A stretch of DNA of 64,000 nt from Paraburkholderia translucens. GTDB taxonomy: Bacteria; Pseudomonadota; Gammaproteobacteria; Burkholderiales; Burkholderiaceae. The stretch lies in NCBI RefSeq assembly GCF_020881035.1, contig NZ_JAJITC010000010.1:124001-188000 (forward strand), in the 5' to 3' direction. The translations under genes and the position numbers were made by a program. The notes under the pieces were generated by a model, which was given only the letters and a program-made list of their open reading frames with translations, did not search any database and was not told where the DNA came from. Positions 16,094 through 25,355 of the stretch are shown piece after piece. Each line of letters opens with the position of its first letter. Position 1 is the stretch's first letter.

Positions 16094-17332
16094 ATGAACA
16101 GCAACAGAATGGTCTTGCGAGGCGTGGTTGCGGCACTGGCGCTGTACGGCGTCGTCGCGCAGGCGGAGCCCCTGAAGGCCAACGTGATTCACTGGTGGAC
16201 CTCGGGCGGCGAATCGGCCGCGATTCGCCAATTTGCCGACGCGTACGACAAGGCGGGCGGCCAATGGGTCGACAACGCGGTCGCCGGCGGGGACCAGGCG
16301 CGCGCCACTGCGATCAACCGCATCGTCGGCGGCGATCCGCCCACCGCTGCCCAGTTCAATACGTCCAAGCAGTTCCACGATCTGATTGATCAGGGACTCC
16401 TGAATAACGTCGACGACGTTGCCGCCAAGGAGAACTGGAGCGGTATTTTCCCGCAGTCGATTCTCGACAGCATCCGCGTCAAAGGTCATTACTACGCGGC
16501 ACCGGTCGACATCCACATGCCGGCATGGTTCTTCTACTCGAAGCCGGTGTTCCAGAAAGCGGGCATCACGAGCGAGCCGAAAAGCTACGACGAGTTCATC
16601 GCCGATCTCGGCAAGCTCAAAAGCGCAGGCGTGATTCCGCTCGCGTTCGGCGGCCAGCCGTGGCAGGAGAAGATAACGTTCGACGCGGTGCTCGCCGACG
16701 TGGGCGGCCCGGACCTGTATATGAAGGTCTATCGCGATCACGATCAGAACGCGGTGAATTCGGATGCGTTCAAGAAGGTGCTCGTGTCGTTCAAGCGGCT
16801 GCACGATTTCGTCGATCCGGGCTCACCCGGGCGCAACTGGAACGACGCGACCGCGCTCGTGACCACGGGCAAGGCCGGCGTGCAGATCATGGGTGACTGG
16901 GCGAAGGGCGAGTTCGTCGCGGCGAATCAGACCGCGGGCAAGGACTTCGGCTGCTTCCCCGGCTTCGGTCCGCATTCGCCGTATCTGGTCGCGGGCGACG
17001 TGTTCGTGTTCCCGAAGACTGACAACGCAACGGCGATCAAGGCGCAGAATCTGCTCGCCACGGTGATGACCTCGCCGTCCGCGCAGGTCGCGTTCAGCGC
17101 GAAGAAAGGCTCGATTCCGATCCGGCCCGACGTGGACGGCAGCAGCCTCGACATCTGCGCGAAGGAGGGCATTGCGATCATGAAGGACAAGTCGCGCCAG
17201 TTGCCGAATCCGGAAATGCTTCTCTCGCCGGATGTGCAGGGTGCGCTGACCGACGTCGTGACGAACTTCTGGAACAAGAACGAGTCCGTCGATGACGCGC
17301 AGAAAGCGTTCGCCAGCGCGTTGAAGGGCTAG
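16094..17332 (+). CDS. ABC sugar-transporter substrate-binding protein
   Basis: A 412-residue periplasmic binding protein with a signal peptide (MNSNRMVLRGVVAALALYGVVAQA). Mature sequence opens VIHWWTSGGESAAIRQFADAY, the usual family 1 sugar-binding start. Tryptophan-rich pocket residues include HMPAWFFYSK and GGQPWQEK, and it is close in layout to the glucose/mannose-type (GtsA-like) binding proteins. It captures the sugar that the GH1 enzyme presumably hydrolyses after import, likely an oligosaccharide or glucoside. A GGAGGAGACGG ribosome site precedes the ATG, the strongest in the operon, as expected for a binding protein made in excess. Confidence 0.9.
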   Translation: MNSNRMVLRGVVAALALYGVVAQAEPLKANVIHWWTSGGESAAIRQFADAYDKAGGQWVDNAVAGGDQARATAINRIVGGDPPTAAQFNTSKQFHDLIDQGLLNNVDDVAAKENWSGIFPQSILDSIRVKGHYYAAPVDIHMPAWFFYSKPVFQKAGITSEPKSYDEFIADLGKLKSAGVIPLAFGGQPWQEKITFDAVLADVGGPDLYMKVYRDHDQNAVNSDAFKKVLVSFKRLHDFVDPGSPGRNWNDATALVTTGKAGVQIMGDWAKGEFVAANQTAGKDFGCFPGFGPHSPYLVAGDVFVFPKTDNATAIKAQNLLATVMTSPSAQVAFSAKKGSIPIRPDVDGSSLDICAKEGIAIMKDKSRQLPNPEMLLSPDVQGALTDVVTNFWNKNESVDDAQKAFASALKG

Positions 17333-17340
17333 GCCTCGCC

Positions 17341-18297
17341 ATGCACGCGCTCAAGCTGCCAGCCGGGGGTTCGAAACCACACGGCAGGTCGAACCGCAAG
17401 CCGCGACATAAACCGCTGAACCGGCGGTTTCCGATCGCGGTTTGGCTGGCCTTGCTGCCCATGCTCCTGACCGTCGTGTTCGCGTACCTGGGCACGATGG
17501 TCTGGACCGCGCGCGTCTCGCTCAGTAATTCGCACACGTTTCCTTCGAACGACTTCGCGGGCCTCACGCAGTACGTGCGGCTTTTTCACAACGACCGCTG
17601 GCTCGTGTCGCTGCAGAACATCGTGATCTACGGCGCGTGTTTTATCGTCGCGTGCATGGTGATCGGTTTGCTGCTGGCGATCTTCATCGATCAGCGCGTG
17701 GTCGCGGAAGGCGCGTTGCGCACGGTGTTTCTGTATCCGTACGCGATGTCGTTCGTCGCGACCGGGCTCGTGTGGCAATGGATTCTGAATCCCGCGCTCG
17801 GCGCGCAGCAGGTGCTGCGCAGGATCGGCTTCACGCATGCCCGGTTCGACTGGATCGTCGATCAGGACCTGGTGATCTACACGATCGTGATCGCGACCGT
17901 GTGGCAGGCTTCCGGGCTCGTGATGGCGCTGATGCTCGCGGGCCTGCGCGGCATCGACGAGGAACTGTGGAAAGCCGCGCGCATCGACGGCATTCCACGC
18001 TGGCGCGTGTACGCGAGCATCGTGGTGCCGATGCTCGGACCGTCGGTTTCGACCGCGTTCGTGCTGCTGTTCGTGATGGTCGTGAAACTGTACGACGCGG
18101 TTGTCGCCATGACGCAGGGCGGACCCGGCACCGCGAGCGAAGTGCCGGCCAAATTCATCCTGGACTATCTGTTCGGGCGAGCCAACATCGGACTCGCGTC
18201 GGCCGCATCAATCGTGCTGCTCGCGACGGTGCTCGCGATTCTCGCGCCGTTCTTCTATGCACGCGGCCGCGCGGCGCTGCGCGCGGAGAGAGCATGA
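17341..18297 (+). CDS. ABC sugar-transporter permease, first subunit
   Basis: A 318-residue inner-membrane permease with about six helices. The ABC coupling (EAA) loop is EELWKAARIDGIPRWRVYASI followed by VVPMLGP. It follows the binding-protein gene by eight bases and overlaps the next permease start by four (ATGA), so it is co-translated. The N-terminal 40 residues are basic and Pro-rich before the first helix (FPIAVWLALLPMLLTVVFAYL is the start of it). MalF/GtsB-type by position and length. Confidence 0.9.
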   Translation: MHALKLPAGGSKPHGRSNRKPRHKPLNRRFPIAVWLALLPMLLTVVFAYLGTMVWTARVSLSNSHTFPSNDFAGLTQYVRLFHNDRWLVSLQNIVIYGACFIVACMVIGLLLAIFIDQRVVAEGALRTVFLYPYAMSFVATGLVWQWILNPALGAQQVLRRIGFTHARFDWIVDQDLVIYTIVIATVWQASGLVMALMLAGLRGIDEELWKAARIDGIPRWRVYASIVVPMLGPSVSTAFVLLFVMVVKLYDAVVAMTQGGPGTASEVPAKFILDYLFGRANIGLASAASIVLLATVLAILAPFFYARGRAALRAERA

Positions 18298-19211
18298 ACA
18301 CGCTCGATTCCACGCTCAAAGGCGGGGTGCCGCATCGCACGCGCGCGCGGCGGCGCCACTCGGCGTTCTCGCCGGCGCGGCTTGGCATCTACGCGTTCCT
18401 GCTCACCGCGGCGGCGTTCTTTCTGCTGCCGCTCTACGTGATGCTGGTGACATCGGTCAAGCCGATGAGCGAAATCCGTCTCGGCAATCTGCTCGGCTTG
18501 CCGATGCATTTCACGCTCGACGCGTGGAGCGCCGCGTGGCGGTCGGCCTGCACCGGGCTCGATTGCAACGGTATTCGTGTCGGCTTCTGGAACTCGGTAC
18601 GTATCGTCGCGCCGAGCACCGTGCTGTCGATCATGGTCGGCGCGGTGAACGGCTACGCGCTGTCGTTCTGGCGGCCGCGCGGCGCCGGGCCGTTGTTCGG
18701 CGTGCTGCTGGTCGGCGCGTTCATCCCGATTCAGGTGATGGTTTATCCGCTCGTGCACGTCCTCGCGAGCGTGCATCTGTTCAGCTCGCTGCCGGGCATC
18801 GTCCTGATTCATACGATCTTCGGCATGCCCGTGATGACGCTGCTGTTTCGCAACTACTACGCATCGATTCCGCAGGAGCTGTTCAAGGCCGCGCGCATCG
18901 ACGGCGGCAGCTTCTGGCGCATCTTCTTTCAACTGATGCTGCCGATGTCCACGCCGATCATCGTCGTCGCGCTGATCATGCAGGTCACGAACATCTGGAA
19001 CGACTTCGTTCTGGGCCTCGTATTCGCCGGCACGAAGAACCTGCCGATGACGGTGCAGCTGAACAACATCATCAACACGACGACCGGCGAGCGGCTCTAC
19101 AACGTCAACATGGCGGCGACCATTCTGACCTCGATGGTGCCGCTCGCGGTCTATTTCATTTCGGGCCGCTGGTTCGTGCGCGGCATCGCGTCGGGCGCCG
19201 TCAAGGGGTAG
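18294..19211 (+). CDS. ABC sugar-transporter permease, second subunit
   Basis: A 305-residue MalG-type permease. Helices start at YAFLLTAAAFFLLPLYVML, and the EAA loop reads QELFKAARIDGGSFWRIFFQ followed by LMLPM. The ATG at 18294 overlaps the previous stop (ATGA). Frames opening further upstream (from 17637) run inside the first permease and are not used. With the first permease it forms the membrane heterodimer driven by the ATPase encoded next. Confidence 0.9.
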   Translation: MNTLDSTLKGGVPHRTRARRRHSAFSPARLGIYAFLLTAAAFFLLPLYVMLVTSVKPMSEIRLGNLLGLPMHFTLDAWSAAWRSACTGLDCNGIRVGFWNSVRIVAPSTVLSIMVGAVNGYALSFWRPRGAGPLFGVLLVGAFIPIQVMVYPLVHVLASVHLFSSLPGIVLIHTIFGMPVMTLLFRNYYASIPQELFKAARIDGGSFWRIFFQLMLPMSTPIIVVALIMQVTNIWNDFVLGLVFAGTKNLPMTVQLNNIINTTTGERLYNVNMAATILTSMVPLAVYFISGRWFVRGIASGAVKG

Positions 19212-19214
19212 GAC

Positions 19215-20375
19215 ATGGCAAACATGGCTAATACGATCGACGCGGCCAGCGTGCCGGGTGCAGGCGCGAACGCCAATCCGGACGCCGCGGCGCTCACGCA
19301 TCCCGCCAATGTGGCGATCCGCAATCTGACGATTCGCCTCGGCTCGAACACCGTGATCGAGAACCTCGATCTCGACGTGCTCGCCGGCGAGTTCGTCGTG
19401 CTGCTTGGGCCTTCGGGCTGCGGCAAGTCCACGCTTTTGCATAGCATCGCGGGCCTGATCGACGTCAGCGAAGGCAGCATCGAGATCGCGGGCGAGGACA
19501 TGACGTGGGCCGATCCCAAAGATCGCCGCATTGCACTCGTGTTTCAGTCGTATGCGCTGTATCCGACGATGAGCGTCGAGCGCAACCTGTCGTTCGCGCT
19601 GCGCATCAACGGCATACCGAAGGCGGAAATTGCGCGACGTGTTGCGCGGGCGTCCGAGATGCTGCAACTCGGGCCGCTGCTCAAGCGCAAGCCGTCGCAG
19701 TTGTCGGGCGGTCAGCGGCAGCGCGTCGCGATCGGCCGCGCGATCGTGCGCGAAGCCGACGTGTTCCTGTTCGACGAGCCGCTCTCGAACCTCGACGCGA
19801 AGCTGCGCACCGAGCTGCGCCGCGAACTGAAGCAGCTGCATCACAACCTCGGCGCGACGATGATCTACGTGACGCACGATCAGGTCGAGGCGATGACGCT
19901 CGCCACGCGCATGGCCGTGATGCGCGGCGGCGTGATCCAGCAGTTCGGCACGCCGGCCGAAGTCTATGCGCGGCCGAACACTCTGTTCGTCGCGACGTTC
20001 CTCGGCTCGCCGGCGATGAATCTGCTGAAGGGCACGCTCGAAACGCGCGACGGCGTGCTTTACTTTTGCACCGCGCAGGTGCGGATCGACGTATCGGCCT
20101 ACGCGTTCACGGAGGCGCCCCCGCACGGCGTGCCCTGCGTGCTCGGCGTGCGCGCCGAAGACGTGCATATCAGGCCAGACGGGAGTGAGCGCGCAGAAGT
20201 TTCGCTGATGGAGCCGATGGGCAACCACCGCGTCATTTGGCTCGACTATCATGGCGAACAGATCGCGTCGATCGATCAGACAAAAGCGCCGATCGCGGAG
20301 GGTGACTCCGTGGCGTTTTCGTTCGACGCCGCGCATGTCTCGCTGTTCGACGAAGCGAGCGGAGCGCGCTTGTAA
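19215..20375 (+). CDS. ABC sugar-transporter ATP-binding protein (MsmK/UgpC type)
   Basis: A 386-residue ATPase with Walker A LLGPSGCGKSTLL, Q-loop VFQSYALYPTMSV, signature LSGGQRQRVAIGRAI, Walker B VFLFDEPLSNLDAKL, switch histidine VTHDQVEA, and a C-terminal TOBE/OB regulatory domain from about residue 250. It energises the importer. Start is at the ATG three bases after the permease stop; the N-terminal ~30 residues (MANMANTIDAASVPG...) are an Ala-rich extension before the domain begins at VAIRNLTIRLG. Confidence 0.92.
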   Translation: MANMANTIDAASVPGAGANANPDAAALTHPANVAIRNLTIRLGSNTVIENLDLDVLAGEFVVLLGPSGCGKSTLLHSIAGLIDVSEGSIEIAGEDMTWADPKDRRIALVFQSYALYPTMSVERNLSFALRINGIPKAEIARRVARASEMLQLGPLLKRKPSQLSGGQRQRVAIGRAIVREADVFLFDEPLSNLDAKLRTELRRELKQLHHNLGATMIYVTHDQVEAMTLATRMAVMRGGVIQQFGTPAEVYARPNTLFVATFLGSPAMNLLKGTLETRDGVLYFCTAQVRIDVSAYAFTEAPPHGVPCVLGVRAEDVHIRPDGSERAEVSLMEPMGNHRVIWLDYHGEQIASIDQTKAPIAEGDSVAFSFDAAHVSLFDEASGARL

Positions 20376-20432
20376 CGCCGCGGCGCGCCACGCGCGGAGC
20401 GGCTCGTCGACACAGGCTTGATGGAGAACCGC

Positions 20433-21461
20433 GTGGCAACACTCAAGGACGTCGCGGAACGTGCCCGCGTGGGCATGTCGACCGCCTCACGAGCCATTTC
20501 CGGCAAGGGACCGATTTCCGCCGATGCCGCGGCGCGCGTGAAGGCGGCGATCGAGGAGCTGAACTTCCGCCCGTCGTCGATCGGCCGGGCAATGGCGACG
20601 CAGCAACTGGGCATCATCGGCATTTTCGTGCCGACCTTTTTTGGTTCGTACTACGGGACGATCCTGAAGCAGACCGACACCGAGCTGCGCGCGGTGGGGC
20701 GGCATGTCGTGGTCGCGACCGGCTGCGGAGAAGTATCGCCGCGCGAGCAGGCGATCGAGGCGGTGCGCTTTCTGATAGGCCGCGATTGCGATGGCGTCGT
20801 GGTGCTCAGCCACGATCTGCACGACGAAGACCTGATCATGCTGCATGGCATGCATCCGAAGATGGTGTTCCTCAATCGCGCGTTCGAGCAGTTGCCGGAA
20901 GCGTCGTTTAGCGCGGACCATTGGCGCGGCGGCGAACTCGCGGCGCGTACGCTGCTCGATCATGGGCATCGCGACTTCGCGGTGATTTCCGGGCCCGCTA
21001 CCGCGCCGGACAACGTGATGCGGATCGACGGCTTCTTTGCCGAACTCGCGCGCGCCGGCATTGCGCGCGACGACGTCACGCTGATCGAATCCGACTTCTC
21101 GCCCGAAGGGGGCTACGCCGCCGCCCAGACGCTGCTCGATTCGAAACGGCGCGTGACGGGGCTGTTTTGCGCGAACGACACGATGGCGGTCAGCGTGCTC
21201 GCGCGCTTTCACCAGGCGGGCATTTCGGTGCCCAACGATATTTCCGTGATCGGCTACGACGACGACTACTCGGCTCCGTATGCGGCACCGGGGCTCACCT
21301 CGGTGCATATTCCGACCGCCGAGCTCACGCAGAACGCGGTGCGCTGGCTCGTCAATCAGTGTTACGGCACCACGTGGGAGATCTTCCGCGAGTTTCCGGT
21401 CAGCGTGACGATGCGCGAATCGGTCGGGCCGGCGCCGATGGCGAAAAACAGGACACGCTGA
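20433..21461 (+). CDS. LacI-family repressor of the GH1/ABC operon
   Basis: A 342-residue regulator. It begins with a helix-turn-helix and hinge (ATLKDVAERARVGMSTASRA, then ISGKGPISADAAARV), followed by a periplasmic-binding-protein-like sugar domain (LGIIGIFVPTFFGSYY to VSVIGYDDDYSAPYAAPGLT). Start set at GTG 20433, preceded by GGAGA at normal spacing, which gives the usual family N-terminus; ATG 20421 is an alternative. It is the last gene of the operon it probably controls through the palindrome at 14491-14504. The inducer is likely the imported sugar. Confidence 0.88.
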   Translation: MATLKDVAERARVGMSTASRAISGKGPISADAAARVKAAIEELNFRPSSIGRAMATQQLGIIGIFVPTFFGSYYGTILKQTDTELRAVGRHVVVATGCGEVSPREQAIEAVRFLIGRDCDGVVVLSHDLHDEDLIMLHGMHPKMVFLNRAFEQLPEASFSADHWRGGELAARTLLDHGHRDFAVISGPATAPDNVMRIDGFFAELARAGIARDDVTLIESDFSPEGGYAAAQTLLDSKRRVTGLFCANDTMAVSVLARFHQAGISVPNDISVIGYDDDYSAPYAAPGLTSVHIPTAELTQNAVRWLVNQCYGTTWEIFREFPVSVTMRESVGPAPMAKNRTR

Positions 21462-21723
21462 ACGAAGCGCTAGAAGGATTTGCCTAATTGCGGCACGCGA
21501 GCGCACCCCGAGTGAGAGCCGGCACGCGGTGACGCTCATGCGCAGCGTGCGCGCGGTTTTTCACGCGTCACGCTCCCCTGAGTCCGCGTTTTCACTTACG
21601 CATGCGACAGTATCTTTAAGACTGTTGTAATTCAACGCAATGGTGCTTTGCGGTTTTCCCTCATTAAATTCAACTCGAATTTCTTTAAACTTGCCGGTAA
21701 CAAAATGTTACGGGGTGAGTGAG
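21462..21723. other. AT-richer intergenic region upstream of a tiny gene
   Basis: About 260 bases with no recognised gene. The second half is markedly AT-rich (21600-21715), with a small ACAGT/ACTGT inverted repeat at 21605-21628, and probably contains the promoter for the small gene at 21724 or a small RNA. Confidence 0.3.
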
Positions 21724-21822
21724 ATGTTGACCATCTTTCTGATCGTTTGTCCGATCTGCATAGCTGCGTTGTTCGGTTTTGCGCGTCGTGTGGATCCGCA
21801 AACGGGACAGTTCAAACGTTAA
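21724..21822 (+). CDS. Possible 32-residue single-pass membrane protein
   Basis: A short frame beginning MLTIFLIVCPICIAALFGF, one hydrophobic helix, then a basic tail RRVDPQTGQFKR. A GGGGTGAGTGAG purine run lies directly before the ATG, and a strong stem-loop (21830-21869) follows the stop. That is the look of a small independent gene rather than chance. I do not recognise the product. An upstream in-frame start at 21640 would add non-membrane sequence and has no ribosome site. Confidence 0.45.
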   Translation: MLTIFLIVCPICIAALFGFARRVDPQTGQFKR

Positions 21823-21829
21823 AATTCTC

Positions 21830-21869
21830 AGGCGTTCTTATCGCGGCCATGCCGTGAAGAATAACGCCT
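21830..21869. terminator. Long stem-loop after the small membrane-protein gene
   Basis: AGGCGTT at 21830-21836 pairs with AACGCCT at 21863-21869, and the inner arms (CTTATCGCGGC / GCCGTGAAGAAT) extend the stem around a CAT loop with one bulge. It has no clear T-run, so it could be a terminator, an RNA-stabilising hairpin or a processing site. Confidence 0.45.
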
Positions 21870-22051
21870 TGCAATTCACGGTTCGTTAGTCTTTTGTCAG
21901 TCTCGAATGCGCAATCGTTTGCTTCCTTTCGATCTGCTTTCCTGCTTCCGGTCCCGCCAATAGCCTGTTCCCGCTTTCGTCAAGTCTTGCCTTTGGGTGC
22001 CGATTCGCGGCACGATGCGCGATTACCTTCGGTTTGGGGGCAGCATCGCGT

Positions 22052-23764
22052 ATGCAAGGTTCTCTGCAAAAAATGGCGGCGCGCGCCAGCGTGCTGAAGG
22101 GCATTCTTCCTTTGAGCCGGGTATCGGCGGCGCGCGACGCGCTGGCCGGTGTGCAGCTCGCGTCGATGGATATTCCGCAGGTGCTCGGCTATGCGCGCAT
22201 TGCGGGCATGCCTGCCGTGACTGGGCTCTACACAGTGTTCCTGCCGCTCGTCGCGTTCGCCTTTTTCGGCGCGTCGCGGCATCTGGTCGTCGCCGCCGAT
22301 TCGGCTACCGCGACGATCTTCGCGAGCCGCCTGTCGAACATGGCGCCCGCGTCGAGCGCCGAATACGCGGCGCTCGCGGCGATGGTCGCGCTGCTGACGG
22401 CCGCGTTGCTGCTCGTCGCGCGCATCTTCAAGCTCGGTTTTCTCGCCGATTTCCTGTCGCGCACGGTGCTGATCGGCTTTCTTGCGGGCGTCGGCGTGCA
22501 GGTCGGCATCGCGATGCTTGGCGACATGCTCGGCGTGCCCGGGCATGCGGCGACGAGCGTGAATCAACTGCTGCTCGTCGCGGGCGAGGCCGCGCAAATC
22601 AGTCAGCCGACGCTGGCGATCTCGGTTCTCGTGGTGGCTGCGATTCTCGTCTGCAAACGTTTCTGGCCGCGCTTGCCGGTGCCGTTGATCGTGGTCGTCG
22701 CGGGCATTGCCGCGAGCGACGTGTTCGGCTTAGCGGCGCACGGCATCTCGATCCTCGGACCTGTGGAGGGCGGACTACCGCCGCTGCGGATTCCGTCGGT
22801 GACGTGGCAGCAGATGCTCGACCTGGTGCCGGTCGCGGCGTCGTGCTTCGTGATGATCGTCGCGCAGAGCGCCGCCGCGAGCCGCGTGTTCGCCGAGCGC
22901 TATCACGAGCCGGTCGATACCAACGCGGACCTGCTCGGCATCGCCGCGGCCAACGCGGCAGCGGCGTTTTCCGGTGCGTTCGTCGTCAACGGCAGCCCGA
23001 CGCAGACCGCGATGGCCGATCGCGCCGGCACGCGCAGCCAGTTCGCGCAGCTGGTCTTCGCGGCAGTCGTGGTGGTCGTGCTGCTGTTTTTCAGCCGCTA
23101 TCTGCAGTATCTGCCGCACTGCATCCTTGCGAGCATCGTGTTTACGATCGCGGTCGGGCTGGTCAACGTGCAGTCGCTGTTGGCGATTCGTCGCGAAAGT
23201 CCCGGCGAATTCGCGCTGGCGTTGTTCACCGCGGCGGCGGTCGTGCTGATCGGCGTCGAGCACGGCATTCTGGTCGCGGTCGCGCTGTCGCTGCTGCGCC
23301 ACGTGCGGCACAGCTACCGCCCGCACACGATGATGCTCGCGCCCAACGGCGACGGCCTGTGGGTGCCCGTGCCCGCGGTACCGGGTATGGAGACCGCGCC
23401 GGGGTTGATCGTCTATCGTTTCGGCGCGGATCTGTTCTACGCGAACGACCACTTTTTCGTCGAAGAAACGCGCCGGCTGATCGATCACGCGCCGAACGCG
23501 GTACGCTGGTTCGTCGTCGATGCGAGCGCGATTACGGATGTCGATTATTCGGCGGCGCGCTCGGTGGGCGAACTGTGCGCGGCGCTCAAGCGCATGGGCG
23601 TCGAGGTGATCTTTGCACGCGTGAATAGCTATTTGCGCTCGGATATGGATCGGCATGGCATCACGCCGATCGTCGAGGAACGCTGTATTTTCGGCACGCT
23701 GCATGATGCGCTGACCATGGCGGGAGTGGAGAAGCCGCATGAGCAGGTGAAGGGTGCGCCGTAA
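22052..23764 (+). CDS. SulP-family anion transporter with STAS domain
   Basis: A 570-residue inner-membrane carrier. The N-terminal ~420 residues hold the SulP transmembrane core with the opening LAGVQLASMDIPQVLGYARI and GLYTVFLPLV, and the helix-10 region NGSPTQTAMADRAGTRSQFA. A C-terminal STAS domain (about 450-560: GLIVYRFGADLFYANDHFF, VVDASAITDVDYSAARSV) regulates it. Members move sulfate, bicarbonate or dicarboxylates, and the anion is not evident here. Start is placed at ATG 22052 (MQGSLQKM); an in-frame TTG at 22034 is possible. Convergent with the DASS transporter gene. Confidence 0.88.
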   Translation: MQGSLQKMAARASVLKGILPLSRVSAARDALAGVQLASMDIPQVLGYARIAGMPAVTGLYTVFLPLVAFAFFGASRHLVVAADSATATIFASRLSNMAPASSAEYAALAAMVALLTAALLLVARIFKLGFLADFLSRTVLIGFLAGVGVQVGIAMLGDMLGVPGHAATSVNQLLLVAGEAAQISQPTLAISVLVVAAILVCKRFWPRLPVPLIVVVAGIAASDVFGLAAHGISILGPVEGGLPPLRIPSVTWQQMLDLVPVAASCFVMIVAQSAAASRVFAERYHEPVDTNADLLGIAAANAAAAFSGAFVVNGSPTQTAMADRAGTRSQFAQLVFAAVVVVVLLFFSRYLQYLPHCILASIVFTIAVGLVNVQSLLAIRRESPGEFALALFTAAAVVLIGVEHGILVAVALSLLRHVRHSYRPHTMMLAPNGDGLWVPVPAVPGMETAPGLIVYRFGADLFYANDHFFVEETRRLIDHAPNAVRWFVVDASAITDVDYSAARSVGELCAALKRMGVEVIFARVNSYLRSDMDRHGITPIVEERCIFGTLHDALTMAGVEKPHEQVKGAP

Positions 23765-23809
23765 CGGAGCACATGCCGGGAGTTCTCATGCCCAGCACGG
23801 CCTCGAGCC

Positions 23810-25252
23810 TCAAAGCAGGATGGGCGCACAGATCAGGAGAAACGCCGCGATATAAACGACGCCGAAAATCAGTCCGAGTCTCCAGAAGTCACCCGCGGGC
23901 AGGTAGCCGCTGCCGAAGTAGACAGGACTCGGCCCGGCCCCATAAGGCGTCAGGATGCCCATGATCCCCAGAGTCAGCGAGAGCATCAGCGCAAATGCCT
24001 CCATCGGCATGCCGGGCACGGTCGAGCCCACCGCCAGCATGACCGGCAGCATCGCCGTCGTATGAGCCGTCACGCTCGCGAACATGTAATGCACGAAGAA
24101 AAAGATCAGCACGAGTACGATCGCCGCCGTCGTCGGCGGAAAGCCGCTCATGTGGGTCGAGATCGTCGCGGCGAACCATTTGACGAAGCCGGTCCTGCTG
24201 AGCCCATCGGCGAGGGCGACCAGCGTCGCGAACCACACGAGCGTATTCCACGCCTGTTTGTTGCCGAGCATGTCGTCCCAGCTCACCACCCTGGTGACCA
24301 GCATCAGCGCGATCACCATCAGCGCCGCGGTCGTGGGATTGACGTAGTCGTCCGCAAAGACCCACAGCGCGAGGGCGATCAGCACGAGGACCGCGAGCGT
24401 GATTTCCCGCCGGGTCAGCGGCCCCATCTCCTTGAGCTGCTGGGCGGCCCAGGCCGGCACTTCGGCGCTTTGCTTCACCTGCGGCGGATAGATCACATAG
24501 GTGAGCAGCGGTACGGCCAGTAGCAGCAGGATGCCGGCGGGCGCGAAGGCGAGAAACCACTGCGTCCACTGAAGATCGACGTTGACCGTTTTCTTGACGA
24601 GTTCGACGGCGAGCAGATTGGGCGCGAGCGCGGTGAGGAACATCGAACTCGTCACGCAGGTCGTGGCGATCGCTATCCACATGATGTACGAGCCGATGCG
24701 CCGTGCCGACGGATCGTTCGGCTTCGAGTCGTACAGCGGCGGCAAACTGCGAATCACGGGGAAGATCGTCCCCCCGCTGCGGGCGGTGTTGGAAGGCGTA
24801 AATGGCGCGAGCACGGTGTCCGCCACCATCACCGCATAGCCGAGCGTGAGAGTGCGGCGGCCCAGCGCCCGCACGAGCATCAGCGCAATGCGCCGGCCGA
24901 GCCCGGTCTTGTCGTATCCCAGGGCGAACATGAAGGCGCCGAAGATCAGCCACACGGTGCCGTTGGAAAAACCGGAAAGGGCCCAGCTGACGCTCGCGCT
25001 CGCCACATTGAAACCGGGCTTGGCGAGCTGTTCGGGACTGAAGAACACCCATTCACTGAAAACAGCCACGATCGTCACGGCGATCAGACCGATCGCGGCG
25101 CCCGGGATGGGCTCCAGCATCAACCCGACGATCACTCCCGCGAAAATGCCGAAGTAATACCACGTGTGCTGTTCGAGACCGGCAGGCGCGGGAATCAGCG
25201 CGATCCCGATTGCCACGATCAGGGGAGCGACGGCCTTCCAGAAAGTTTTCAT
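23810..25252 (-). CDS. DASS (SLC13/DIT1)-type di- or tricarboxylate transporter
   Basis: A 480-residue permease of the divalent anion:sodium symporter family, in the 2-oxoglutarate/malate translocator branch. It has about 12 helices, an early PTNTA-like substrate loop APFTPSNTARSGGT, and the second-repeat counterpart FASVTAHTTAMLPV. Start at ATG 25250-25252, with an AAAGGGG ribosome site; the 35 upstream in-frame codons are not needed. It diverges from the iron-sulfur/flavoprotein/NuoF-like operon with 103 bases between, so a shared promoter region is likely. I infer that it brings in (or exchanges) the dicarboxylate handled by that enzyme. Confidence 0.85.
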   Translation of the reverse strand: MKTFWKAVAPLIVAIGIALIPAPAGLEQHTWYYFGIFAGVIVGLMLEPIPGAAIGLIAVTIVAVFSEWVFFSPEQLAKPGFNVASASVSWALSGFSNGTVWLIFGAFMFALGYDKTGLGRRIALMLVRALGRRTLTLGYAVMVADTVLAPFTPSNTARSGGTIFPVIRSLPPLYDSKPNDPSARRIGSYIMWIAIATTCVTSSMFLTALAPNLLAVELVKKTVNVDLQWTQWFLAFAPAGILLLLAVPLLTYVIYPPQVKQSAEVPAWAAQQLKEMGPLTRREITLAVLVLIALALWVFADDYVNPTTAALMVIALMLVTRVVSWDDMLGNKQAWNTLVWFATLVALADGLSRTGFVKWFAATISTHMSGFPPTTAAIVLVLIFFFVHYMFASVTAHTTAMLPVMLAVGSTVPGMPMEAFALMLSLTLGIMGILTPYGAGPSPVYFGSGYLPAGDFWRLGLIFGVVYIAAFLLICAPILL

Positions 25253-25355
25253 CCGATGCCCCTTTCTCGTAAGCTTCCGTGTGCTAAGGTTTATATGACC
25301 TTTTTCGCGCATTCGCCAGTGAACAGTTCGCGGCGCGCAAGGAGAGCGCAAGACC

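Noticed and set aside
18255..20336. 693-codon open frame on the minus strand across the ABC genes
   Set aside because: Antisense artefact; the plus strand holds a permease and an ATPase with all motifs.
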